Shown in pieces: positions 43,732-52,142 of a stretch of DNA of 64,000 nucleotides (position 1 is the stretch's first letter; every line of letters begins with the position of its first letter). Where the stretch lies: assembly GCF_002259795.1 (NCBI RefSeq), contig NZ_MWXA01000004.1, positions 1 through 64,000 of the forward strand, in the 5' to 3' direction. The notes below the pieces were generated by a model. That model saw only the letters and a program-made list of their open reading frames with translations. It was not told the DNA's origin and did no database searches. A program made the position numbers and the translations under genes. Source of the DNA: Bifidobacterium aquikefiri. GTDB lineage: Bacteria > Actinomycetota > Actinomycetes > Actinomycetales > Bifidobacteriaceae.

Positions 43732-43745
43732 TGTATGCGCTTACA
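43732..43745. promoter_or_regulatory. LacI-type operator candidate 1
   Basis: TGTATGCGCTTACA, a near-perfect palindrome centred on GCGC, about 160 bp before the binding-protein gene and 245 bp before the LacI gene. Confidence 0.55.
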
Positions 43746-43840
43746 TCTGCTTTTGCAAATATAGTCGATATTATTTCTTTCTGCTCTTACATTGGCTTTA
43801 TTTCAGTGCTTTTAACGTATACAATTTCGACACGCCGAAA

Positions 43841-43854
43841 TGTTAGCGCTACCA
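43841..43854. promoter_or_regulatory. LacI-type operator candidate 2
   Basis: TGTTAGCGCTACCA, a near-palindrome with the same TGT...GCGCT...CA layout as the site at 43732, 109 bp away. Two sites in one divergent region suit looping repression by the adjacent LacI protein. Confidence 0.58.
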
Positions 43855-43989
43855 AGCACATGTTTTTTATGTGTACACTGATGTCCAGATGTAAGAAATG
43901 TATGAAAACGAATTCACGTCATTCATCGTGATTCGTCCATTGCCTTGATTACATTTCGTCAGTCAATATCAATTCCCATGGAGGCAACG

Positions 43990-45132
43990 ATGTCATCCAA
44001 GAAACCGACTGTATACGATGTGGCCAAGGAAGCCGGCGTATCGATTGCGAGCGTTTCAAGAGCTTTGAGAAAGCCAGAGAGCGTACGTCCCGCAACGCGC
44101 GAACTCATCGATCGGGCTATAGAGCGACTTGGCTATGTTCCCAGCGGAAGCGCGCAGAGTCTGGCCGCCCGCAGAACCGGCGTCATCGGACTGTTCATGT
44201 CGAATCTTGACGAGCTCGACGATCTTCAGGACTTTACGCTGAGCAGCGTCGATGACGCACGAGTGAAAATCGATCCCACCCACCATACCGACTATCACCG
44301 CAATGATTCCTTGTATTATGACCAGGTGCTTCGAGGATGCGAGCTGGAGACCTGGAGACGAGGGCTCTCGCTGATGGTCAATCTTGGCTTGGACAGAAAC
44401 GAAAAGGGGCTCACCCAACTTGCCGGCGAAATGGCCGGAAAAGTCGATGGACTGATCGTGATGGCACGAAGTGTGCCCGATTCCACCCTGGAATTCCTCA
44501 AGCGCCGCGTGCCTGTCGTTATGGTAGCGGACGCACCCTCGGATAACGAGGCCGGTTATGATCTGGTCCGTGTCAGCAATCGTAAGGGCATGCGCAAGCT
44601 GGTGCAGCATCTTATCGACACACATCATGTCGATGACTTTGCATACATCGCTGGTCCTGACGACTCCCCCGACAATCACAAACGATATGTGGGATTTTGC
44701 GAGGGTTTGCGCAGTCGAGACATCAATCCCGAGACCGTGCCAATATACCGCGCCGGATTCTCGTTCACAGTGGCTCGCACCATTACGCTGGACATGGTGA
44801 CCAGGCACAAGATACCCCGTGCCCTGGTGTGCGCAAACGATCAGATGGCGCTCGGCGTGTGCAAGGCCTTGACCGACAGCAACATTCGCATCCCTCAAGA
44901 TGTGATCGTAACCGGATTCGACGGCATCAAGGAATCCGAAACGAATGCGCCTCGCATCACCACGGTCAGCCAGCCAATGCGCAATCTCGGACGCGCCGCC
45001 GTGAGCACGATGGTACAGCGCCTCGAAAATCCCGATGCCGAACCCTATGCAATCGAACTTCCGGTGACGTTACTGTTGCGAGAAAGTTCAGAAGGCGAAA
45101 TTTCGAAGAAAAGACCAGCGACGAATATCTGA
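43990..45132 (+). CDS. LacI-family regulator of the beta-glucan operon
   Basis: A 380-residue repressor, divergent from the transporter-phosphorylase-glucosidase operon. The DNA-binding head KKPTVYDVAKEAGVSIASVS, the hinge VPSGSAQSLAARRTGVIGLF and a sugar-sensing domain with FAYIAGPDDSPDNHKRYVGF and ALVCANDQMALGVCKAL are all present. The ATG at 43990 follows GGAGG; the frame opens at 43945. An insertion of about 40 residues after the hinge (DELDDLQDFTLSSVDDARVK and on) is longer than usual. The effector is probably an imported gluco-oligosaccharide. Confidence 0.9.
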   Translation: MSSKKPTVYDVAKEAGVSIASVSRALRKPESVRPATRELIDRAIERLGYVPSGSAQSLAARRTGVIGLFMSNLDELDDLQDFTLSSVDDARVKIDPTHHTDYHRNDSLYYDQVLRGCELETWRRGLSLMVNLGLDRNEKGLTQLAGEMAGKVDGLIVMARSVPDSTLEFLKRRVPVVMVADAPSDNEAGYDLVRVSNRKGMRKLVQHLIDTHHVDDFAYIAGPDDSPDNHKRYVGFCEGLRSRDINPETVPIYRAGFSFTVARTITLDMVTRHKIPRALVCANDQMALGVCKALTDSNIRIPQDVIVTGFDGIKESETNAPRITTVSQPMRNLGRAAVSTMVQRLENPDAEPYAIELPVTLLLRESSEGEISKKRPATNI

Positions 45133-45138
45133 ATACAC

Positions 45139-45259
45139 GAGATTTTCGAGTTTTGTGGCAATTTTGAAGTACACGGACGGAATATCGTTGATTTTTCGTC
45201 GCCAACAAGCAAAAAATCAGACTTGTCACTGTACAATTGCCACAAAACTCGAAAATCTC
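45139..45259. repeat. Long hairpin element, GAGTTTTGTKGCC family, copy 1
   Basis: A perfect 25-bp inverted repeat (it begins GAGATTTTCGAGTTTTGTGG at the left) encloses 71 bases that themselves contain GATTTTT...AAAAATC. It fills the gap between the convergent LacI and MFS genes, 6 bp from each stop. It may be a bidirectional terminator or a small non-autonomous element. Confidence 0.8.
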
Positions 45260-45265
45260 ACAATG

Positions 45266-46711
45266 TTAGAGACCGATTTCCTCCGTTGAAGCGATGTCGT
45301 TCTCGTAATCCATATCCTTCGTTTCCTTGGTAAACAGCAGGGAGATGAGGGTCAACACGGCCGCGCCAGCAAGATAGACACCGACGAGCCAGGTGCTGCC
45401 GTGAGCAGCACTCCACAATGCCGTGGCCACGATGGGCGCAAGCGCTGCACCAAGAATCGAACTCACGTTATAAGCGATGGCCGAACCGGTATATCGAACA
45501 TTGGTTGGGAAGAGCTCAGGAAGAAGCGCTCCCATTGGACCGAAGGTAAAGCCCATCAAGGTGAATCCGATGATAAGGAACGACTCAGCGACCCACGTCG
45601 TTGAAGACTGACCTCCACGCCCGTCGAGGAAGAATGGGAAGAGCAAGCCAAATACAATGATCACGCCGGTTACGATAAGCAGCAGTTTGCGCCGCCCCAT
45701 CGAATCGGCCAAGGGACCCGATATCAGGGTAAAGATGCCAAAGAAAATCACTCCAACAATCTGCATCAGCACAAAATCGGTATAGGTGATGCCGAGTCCC
45801 GCAGGACTCCCGTTGGTTGCGGCGGTGCCATAGGTCAGGCTGAACGTCGTCATGAAATAGAACAGCACATAAGTGGCAAGCATCGCAAAGGTACCCAGCA
45901 CCACGGCCTTGAAATGGTGCCGCAAAGTGTCTGCAAGCGGCATCTTGACGATCGCACCCTGACGCTGCGCCTTTTTGAAGGCTTCAGATTCAACGAGCTT
46001 CAAACGAACCCAGAGTCCAATCGCGACCATTACCGCGGAGAACACGAACGGAATTCTCCAACCCCAACTCAGGAATGCCTCTGATTGCAACAATGAACTC
46101 TGCGGATGCGGAAGCGCATAGTTGATGATCAGGAACAGACCGTTCGCAACGATGAAACCGAGCGGTGCACCCAACTGCGGGAATGTCCCATACCACGCAC
46201 GCTTGTTTGCAGGAGCATTCTCAGTAGCGACAAGAGCGGCACCAGACCATTCACCACCAAGGGCAAAGCCTTGCGTCAAACGAAGCAGCAACAGGAAGAT
46301 TGGAGCGATAACACCAATGTGATTGTACGTTGGCAGGAAACCGATGATGAAGGTCGCGACTCCCATGGTGAGCAGCGATGTCACCAAGGTAGTCTTGCGG
46401 CCATACTTATCCCCCATATGACCAAAGAAGACGGCACCTATTGGACGAGCAACCATGGCTGCGCCGAATACGGCGAATGAAGCCATCAGGGATGCTGTGC
46501 TGTTCGTGACCGGGAAGAACAGCTTCGGAAAGACCAGAACCGCAGCAGTTGCATACACATAGAAGTCATAGAATTCAATGGTCGTTCCGACCAGACTTGC
46601 CGCAATGACTCGAGCTGGAGAATTCAGAGGCTTGACTGCCTCACGATCTGCGTTGTTTGACGGTGATGATATTGATGTCGATTCTTGGATCGACGAGGAC
46701 AAAGATGACAC
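45266..46711 (-). CDS. MFS transporter, metabolite:H+ symporter (MHS) family
   Basis: A 481-residue permease with 12 membrane segments. RVIAASLVGTTIEFYDFYVY, then ARPIGAVFFGHMGDKYGRKT and GGEWSGAALVATENAPANKR are hallmarks of the MHS group (proline/betaine, shikimate, ketoglutarate carriers). I choose the GTG at 46711, preceded by AGAAGGG; the frame is open to 46936, but that part overlaps a hairpin element and is not protein-like. No metabolic gene is linked, so the substrate is unknown; an osmolyte or organic acid is typical. Confidence 0.88.
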   Translation of the reverse strand: MSSLSSSIQESTSISSPSNNADREAVKPLNSPARVIAASLVGTTIEFYDFYVYATAAVLVFPKLFFPVTNSTASLMASFAVFGAAMVARPIGAVFFGHMGDKYGRKTTLVTSLLTMGVATFIIGFLPTYNHIGVIAPIFLLLLRLTQGFALGGEWSGAALVATENAPANKRAWYGTFPQLGAPLGFIVANGLFLIINYALPHPQSSLLQSEAFLSWGWRIPFVFSAVMVAIGLWVRLKLVESEAFKKAQRQGAIVKMPLADTLRHHFKAVVLGTFAMLATYVLFYFMTTFSLTYGTAATNGSPAGLGITYTDFVLMQIVGVIFFGIFTLISGPLADSMGRRKLLLIVTGVIIVFGLLFPFFLDGRGGQSSTTWVAESFLIIGFTLMGFTFGPMGALLPELFPTNVRYTGSAIAYNVSSILGAALAPIVATALWSAAHGSTWLVGVYLAGAAVLTLISLLFTKETKDMDYENDIASTEEIGL

Positions 46712-46907
46712 GATTACCCTTCTCGTTTTCGTGCAAAAAAGTCTTCCCGATGGCGAATTCGCTACTTGTAGTGGTCGAAGCCGTAACAAAGTATAGATGA
46801 CTGGATGGTTATGGTCCTTGTGGGAGCCGTGGAATAGAATCCTAACACGCATGATGCCCTTTTCAAGGATTAGTCCACTTTTTGAGCTCATATTGAGTCT
46901 ATAAGCT

Positions 46908-47010
46908 GAGTTTTGCAAACGTGCCGTGGCATACAAGCATTTTTTGGCTTCGCTACGTCCGAGATGAAGCCATTTTCATGCGTTTATACTGTGCCAAGTT
47001 CGCAAAACTT
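46908..47010. repeat. Imperfect hairpin element upstream of the MHS gene
   Basis: GAGTTTTGCAAACGTGCC at the left pairs with AAGTTCGCAAAACTT at the right with a few mismatches. Inside, TTTTTTGGCTTCG and GAAGCCATTTT can pair. It resembles the GAGTTTTGTTGCC elements in layout but not in exact terminal sequence. Confidence 0.5.
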
Positions 47011-47052
47011 GAAATCTCGATTGTTGGTCGTGGCTGTTTGATGTCAACTTAT

Positions 47053-47166
47053 GAGTTTTGTTGCCTTTTTTCAGATAACCAATTGAAAAGTGGCATATTT
47101 TCGTCAAACATGTACAGAAATATGCCCCTTTGAAGAGGGTCTATCTGAAAAAAGGCAACAAAACTC
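47053..47166. repeat. Long hairpin element, GAGTTTTGTKGCC family, copy 2
   Basis: A perfect 25-bp inverted repeat, starting GAGTTTTGTTGCCTTTTTTC at the left and ending with its complement, around a 64-base centre with GCATATTT...AAATATGC. It ends 42 bp after the stop of the minus-strand SDR gene. Confidence 0.82.
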
Positions 47167-47207
47167 AATATCCGCGCTCCAAAAAAGAGGTTTGGTCCGT
47201 TTCCAGC

Positions 47208-48011
47208 TTATTTTTTGCGATAGAGCTTGGTGTATGAACCCTCGGCACGAGGACGAATCACTATCGAATCAATGTCAACCGTGTCAGGCAAATCAACAGC
47301 CCAGCGGATAGATTCTGCAATGTCGTTGGCATGCAGCGGGTCTGGGACGCCCTCATACACGCTGTCTGCCTTGGAGTGATCGCCGCCAAAACGCTTGAGT
47401 GAGAACTCCTCGGTCTGCACGAGGCCAGGCGACACATCGATAACACGAATTGGCTCGCCAATCTGTTCCAGCCGAAGCACCCGAGCCATCACCCGCTCGG
47501 CAAACTTCGAGGCGCAATAGCCTGAGCCACCTTCATAAGGCTCGATTCCTGCCGTCGAAGAAACGATCAGAACCGTGCCTTCGGACTCCTTCAAGGTTGG
47601 CAACAGCTTCTGTATGATACGCAGGGTGCCCAGCACATTGAGCTCATACATGCCGCGCCAATCGTCAAGATTCGCCGTTGCCACCGGATCCTTGCCGAAC
47701 GCGGCGCCAGCACAGTTTACGAGCGCCTTGACTGGACCTTCAGCAACGATGGTCTTCACGGCGTCGTTTGTCGAACCTTCATCCGTGATATCGCAGACCA
47801 CATATTCGCATGATCCACCCTTCGCCTTGATGGAGTCCGCAAGTGCCTTGAGCTTATCCTCACGCCTTGCGAGCGCGACGACACCCCATCCATCGGCAGC
47901 CAGGGTTCTCGCGGTTTCGGCGCCAATACCGCTCGAAGCTCCGGTTACGACGGCACGCCTTGCCGGCTCAGATGGCTTGGCTATGGTTTTTTGATTCACT
48001 GAATCAGCCAT
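47208..48011 (-). CDS. Short-chain dehydrogenase/reductase
   Basis: A 267-residue NAD(P)-dependent oxidoreductase. The cofactor motif is VVTGASSGIGAETARTLA, with ARRE after strand 2 (a pattern often linked to NADP). CDITDE and NCAGAAFG follow, and the catalytic set is in LIVSSTAGIEPYEG and GYCASKFAERV. The C-terminal DIAESIRWAVDLPDTVDIDS resembles the YdfG/serine 3-dehydrogenase-like branch. The ATG at 48011 follows AAGGAG. It is transcribed with, or just after, an MFS gene. Substrate unknown. Confidence 0.88.
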   Translation of the reverse strand: MADSVNQKTIAKPSEPARRAVVTGASSGIGAETARTLAADGWGVVALARREDKLKALADSIKAKGGSCEYVVCDITDEGSTNDAVKTIVAEGPVKALVNCAGAAFGKDPVATANLDDWRGMYELNVLGTLRIIQKLLPTLKESEGTVLIVSSTAGIEPYEGGSGYCASKFAERVMARVLRLEQIGEPIRVIDVSPGLVQTEEFSLKRFGGDHSKADSVYEGVPDPLHANDIAESIRWAVDLPDTVDIDSIVIRPRAEGSYTKLYRKK

Positions 48012-48097
48012 GTACACTCCTTCACTATGCTTGTTGCAGCGTATACATCGCAGAGGCAACTGTCACATCTGCTTTCGCTGTATATATCCAGTGTGAC

Positions 48098-49549
48098 TCA
48101 CCCCTGAACCTTTTTGATTACGGGCTTTGCTTTCGGCGAATCCAAACGATATGTCATCAGGGTGAATATCAGCCCGAAGAAGGCCAGAACGGTGAGCATG
48201 AGAAAATCGAGCTGAGTGCCGGATGCAACGGCCGCATTCGCATTCACAGAGCTCGTTCTTCCCTCGAAAGCGGTTATCGCGGCAGCCAGGACGGATGTTC
48301 CGAGCGATCCCGCATATTGCTGGAAAGTGTTGAACATAGTGTTCACATCGCCCTTTTCTGCAGGAGCAACGCGCTTGGTCGCATCGGACATGGTGCTGCC
48401 GAAACCGGTGTTGAAACCGATTCGGATGAACATGTAAAGGAGCGTCAGCGTAAGCACCGTCGAGGACTTGGTGAACCAGCACAACAATGCGCAGCCGACC
48501 ATCATGGAAACATTGCCCAGAGTAATGGTGATGCGAGGGCCATGCTTGTCATAGGTTTTGCCGGCAAACGGCGATATGAATGCGCCGGCAATCGAACCCG
48601 GAAGCATGATCAGACCGGCAACGAGTGCGCTCGTGCCCAGATATTTTTGTGAGAACAAGGGAAGAATCACAGAAATGCCGATATTCGCAAACTGGAAAAT
48701 GAAGTAGTTTGCCGCGCGCAACCGGACAATGCTACGAGCGAGAAGATGAAAGTTGATGATCTGACGTTTGCCCTTGATGGCATGAACTACCAGCAACGCC
48801 AGTGCTGTGAACGTAATGACCAATCGAATGGCGAAGCCCCAGTTGGCTATTCCCATCCTGCCCCACTGATTGACGACTTCGATGAGCCCAAGCATGCTTA
48901 CTGCGAGCAATGCGAGCCCTATGGCATCGAAACGTCTTGGATTCTTTGATGCTGGCAAGATAACGTATCGGAAACCGACGAGAGCCAAGACCGCAATCAG
49001 AGGAACGAGTATCCAGAAAATCATGCGCCATGATATGAAGTTGGTAAGGATACCACCATATACGGGGCCTAAGGCCGGTGCCAGCGAGACCACCATTGCT
49101 GCAAGGCCGACATAGAAGCCGAGACGGTGAAGTGGAACCAATTCAAAGATAAGATGATACATCAGTGGCGTTGCCACGCCGGTTGCCATGGCCTGCAACA
49201 GACGTCCCGCCATCAGCAACGCAAGGTTTGGAGCGAGGGCGCACAGCAGTGATCCGCAGAAGCAAGTCACGACAGCGAAGCGGAACATCGCCTGCGCTGG
49301 GAATCGCTCGTTGAGATAGGCCGTCGAACACATCACGACCGTGACCATGAGCAGATAGCCCGAGGTCAGCCATTGAACGCTGTCAAGGCTGGCGTTGAAC
49401 TGCTTCATCAGAATCGGGAAAGCCACAGTCAAGGATGTCTCGGTCAGAATTCCCAAAAATGTCAGTAACCCGACCGAGAAGATTGCAATTTTCGACCGTA
49501 AGCTCACCTCACGCATGGATGTTTCCCCCCTTGGCCCTTGTGCATTCAT
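48098..49549 (-). CDS. MFS efflux transporter, DHA2 (EmrB/QacA-like) family
   Basis: A drug:H+ antiporter-like protein of about 483 residues with about 14 membrane segments. FLGILTETSLTVAFPILMKQ, then SVQWLTSGYLLMVTVVMCST and RLLQAMATGVATPLMYHLIF are typical of DHA2 transporters in actinobacteria and lactobacilli. I take the ATG at 49549 (after AAAGGTGAGG); an ATG at 49516 is also preceded by a purine-rich stretch. Function is probably export of a toxic compound or metabolite. Confidence 0.87.
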   Translation of the reverse strand: MNAQGPRGETSMREVSLRSKIAIFSVGLLTFLGILTETSLTVAFPILMKQFNASLDSVQWLTSGYLLMVTVVMCSTAYLNERFPAQAMFRFAVVTCFCGSLLCALAPNLALLMAGRLLQAMATGVATPLMYHLIFELVPLHRLGFYVGLAAMVVSLAPALGPVYGGILTNFISWRMIFWILVPLIAVLALVGFRYVILPASKNPRRFDAIGLALLAVSMLGLIEVVNQWGRMGIANWGFAIRLVITFTALALLVVHAIKGKRQIINFHLLARSIVRLRAANYFIFQFANIGISVILPLFSQKYLGTSALVAGLIMLPGSIAGAFISPFAGKTYDKHGPRITITLGNVSMMVGCALLCWFTKSSTVLTLTLLYMFIRIGFNTGFGSTMSDATKRVAPAEKGDVNTMFNTFQQYAGSLGTSVLAAAITAFEGRTSSVNANAAVASGTQLDFLMLTVLAFFGLIFTLMTYRLDSPKAKPVIKKVQG

Positions 49550-49670
49550 ACCGAGCCTCACCTTTAGGATTGCGCTTCGACCCATTGCGGTAAGCCCGAG
49601 AATTCTCAAAGGCAGTGATGGCAATGTCCAAGCAATCGAGTTCTACCGTACTCGATTCAGCTGGACATAA

Positions 49671-50324
49671 TCAGAGTTCAAAGCCCAGTTCTTCCGAGGC
49701 TGCGTGGGGAATCGCCTCGAATGCCCAGTACTCGTCGAGATTCTCGCCAGTACTCAGGCTGCGGATTTCTGCCTTGTCAATATAGAGCTCACCGTGGAGA
49801 TGATCGGTCTCATGCTGGAAGATTCGCGCCGGCCACCCATGGAGTCTCTCTTCATGTTTCTTTCCGGATTCATCCATCCAGAAAGCATCGATATCAAGCC
49901 ACCGCTTTCGGACTGCCTGAAAACCATCAACGGAAAGGCAACCCTCGTAGAAGCTGCGCGTTTCGGTTCCGATTGGCTCATATCGGGGATTGATGATGAC
50001 GTGGAAGGGGAATTCAGCAATTTCTCGAGGATCGTCTTCGTCATCTCGAATATGATCCTCGACCACTGCCAAGGTGAGCGCAATGCCGACCTGTGGAGCA
50101 GCAAGCCCAACGCCTGGGGCATCGAGCATCGTCACGCGCATAGCCTCGATCAGCTTGCGGAATGTTCTCTTGCCTAGCTGACCGGTATATGCCTCGCTCT
50201 GTTGGCGCAGCACTGGATCGCCGGCCTCTACGATGCCAAGCAGCTGATCTTCCCCCGCCTCTTTCAGCATCGCATCTATTGCCGTGTTGAGACTTGCATC
50301 CAGCTTGGTGTGACCGGGGAACAT
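49671..50324 (-). CDS. def: Peptide deformylase
   Basis: Removes the formyl group from the first methionine of new proteins. All three metal/active-site motifs are present: APGVGLAAPQVG, YEGCLSVDGF (metal Cys) and FQHETDHLHGELY (His-Glu-x-x-His). At 217 residues it is longer than E. coli Def because of an N-terminal extension (about 30 residues) common in bifidobacterial copies. GGAGG lies just before the ATG at 50324; the frame is open to 50387. It lies downstream of glmM on the same strand. Confidence 0.95.
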   Translation of the reverse strand: MFPGHTKLDASLNTAIDAMLKEAGEDQLLGIVEAGDPVLRQQSEAYTGQLGKRTFRKLIEAMRVTMLDAPGVGLAAPQVGIALTLAVVEDHIRDDEDDPREIAEFPFHVIINPRYEPIGTETRSFYEGCLSVDGFQAVRKRWLDIDAFWMDESGKKHEERLHGWPARIFQHETDHLHGELYIDKAEIRSLSTGENLDEYWAFEAIPHAASEELGFEL

Positions 50325-50488
50325 TGAACCTCCAAATATTGCTTTTCGTAATGGATTCGTGTGTTGCTGCAGCTTGGTCTGACACACATCGCTGCAACAA
50401 CGTCACTTCTTGGATTGACTGTGTTGATTGCGTCAGCGCTGGTTACCACGCCAAGCATCGCCAAGCCGAATGTTAATCACAACGCCAG

Positions 50489-51862
50489 CTACAGCGAAAG
50501 CTCATCCTTGACGACCTGCGCAAGGCGCTCACACGTTGCATCCGCCTGCTCCTGCGTCTCGGCCTCGGCCATGACACGCACCAACGGCTCAGTGCCACTG
50601 GGACGCAACAAAACTCGGCCAGTCTCTCCGAGCAACTGCTCCTCATGTGCTACGGCATCCTTGATTTTGGCGTTGGTGGTGGCGGCGAGCTTGTCGACAT
50701 TCGGTACGTTGATCAGCTGCTGCGGCAGTTGCGGAAAGTCAGCGGCTAGCTGCTTCAAGGACTTGCCCGTGCGTACGACCTCGTTGGCGAGAGTGAGAGC
50801 CGTGAGCGTGCCGTCACCGGTGGTGGCGAATTCGCGGTTGATGACATGTCCAGACTGCTCGCCACCAAGGGTGAATCCTCCACGAAGCATCTCTTCCAGC
50901 ACATATCGGTCGCCGACGGCGGTCTGTACTGTGGCGATGCCCATGTCCTTGAGTGCAAGCTTCAATCCCAGATTGCTCATTACGGTCACGACGAGCGTGT
51001 TGTTGGCGAGCTTGCCGTCGCGCTGCTTGGCGCGCGCAAGAATGCCCATGATCTGATCACCATTGACCATCGTGCCATCTTCATCCACTGCAAGGCATCG
51101 GTCTGCGTCGCCGTCGAAGGCTACTCCCATAACGGCTTGCGATGCCTTTACCATCGCCTGCAACTGCTCGGGGTGAGTCGATCCGGCATGCTTGTTGATG
51201 TTGTATCCGTCTGGGGACGCATTGATGACCACAACATCAGCACCGGACTGACGCAAAGCTTCCGGCGCCACAACCGAAGTGGCACCATTGGCGCAGTCAG
51301 CAACGATGCGCAGGCCAGCAAGCGGCTTTGAGCGCGTCTTGTCTGCGCCCATCGGTGCCACGGCATCAACAAGATGCTCGATATAGCTGTTGGTTGCGGT
51401 GACGGTATCGTGCGAAACCCTGCCGACACCCTTGCCGGTCGGACGCTCCCAATCCTGGCCGAGCACCTTTTCAATGTCGTCTTCCTTGGAATCAGGAAGC
51501 TTGAAACCACCGCGTGCGAAGAATTTGATGCCATTGTCCGGCATGGGATTGTGTGATGCAGATATCACTGCACCCATCTCGACATTGAGCACGGAAGTAA
51601 GATATGCGATACCAGGAGTGGGGATGATACCCACATCGATGACGTCAAAGCCACCGGCGCTCATGCCTGCCGCCAGAGCCGAGGCGAGAAAGTCGCCAGA
51701 CACGCGGGTATCGCGTCCAATCAATGCTCGGCGTCTGCCACCCGTCTGGTCACGGCTGCCCAAGACACGAACTGCTGCATCTCCCAAGTCGAGTGCAAGC
51801 CTTGCTGTCAAATCTCGATTGGCCAGTCCTCGCACACCATCAGTTCCGAAAAGTCTTGGCAT
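50489..51862 (-). CDS. glmM: Phosphoglucosamine mutase
   Basis: Converts glucosamine 6-phosphate to glucosamine 1-phosphate for UDP-GlcNAc and cell-wall synthesis. MPRLFGTDGVRGLANRDLTA is the classic N-terminus. The phospho-serine loop is VISASHNPMPDNGIKFF (Ser about 103), the metal site FDGDADRCLAVDEDG and the sugar-binding loop LGGEQSGHVI. The C-terminal RPSGTEPLVRVMAE phosphate loop is intact. The ATG at 51862 follows AAGAAGGG; starts at 51877 or 51883 add a few basic residues and are possible. Confidence 0.96.
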   Translation of the reverse strand: MPRLFGTDGVRGLANRDLTARLALDLGDAAVRVLGSRDQTGGRRRALIGRDTRVSGDFLASALAAGMSAGGFDVIDVGIIPTPGIAYLTSVLNVEMGAVISASHNPMPDNGIKFFARGGFKLPDSKEDDIEKVLGQDWERPTGKGVGRVSHDTVTATNSYIEHLVDAVAPMGADKTRSKPLAGLRIVADCANGATSVVAPEALRQSGADVVVINASPDGYNINKHAGSTHPEQLQAMVKASQAVMGVAFDGDADRCLAVDEDGTMVNGDQIMGILARAKQRDGKLANNTLVVTVMSNLGLKLALKDMGIATVQTAVGDRYVLEEMLRGGFTLGGEQSGHVINREFATTGDGTLTALTLANEVVRTGKSLKQLAADFPQLPQQLINVPNVDKLAATTNAKIKDAVAHEEQLLGETGRVLLRPSGTEPLVRVMAEAETQEQADATCERLAQVVKDELSL

Positions 51863-52019
51863 CTTGCCCTTCTTCATGCTCACGATTCATATGAATCCGA
51901 AGTTATAACCATACCAATTGTTGTCCATCATCGGACAAAAATGCGGGTGCTGCGATTTTTCGCACACCACCCGCACAGCAACAATCCCTTTATCCCGGCT
52001 CCGAGAGAAAACTGCCGCT

Positions 52020-52116
52020 CATTGTGAACTTATGAAAGTATGTACCGTAATTTTTGGCCTCATCATGGCGACAAATCAACAATTTCACTCGTTGATACTT
52101 CCACAAGTTCACAATG
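52020..52116. repeat. Hairpin element, CATTGTGAACTT family, copy 1
   Basis: CATTGTGAACTT and AAGTTCACAATG form the 12-bp outer stem, and GAAAGTAT/ATACTTCC extends it. It ends 27 bp after the pepN stop. The same termini occur at 57888-57984. Confidence 0.75.
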
Positions 52117-52142
52117 AACAGCAGCTCGCCCAACATGCATGT

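Noticed and set aside
44056-44898. Minus-strand frame of 280 codons antisense to the LacI gene
   Set aside because: The plus strand encodes an unmistakable LacI protein; the antisense frame has no motifs.
46712-46936. N-terminal extension of the MHS-family MFS gene
   Set aside because: The translation is not transporter-like, runs into a hairpin element, and a GTG with a good ribosome binding site exists at 46711.
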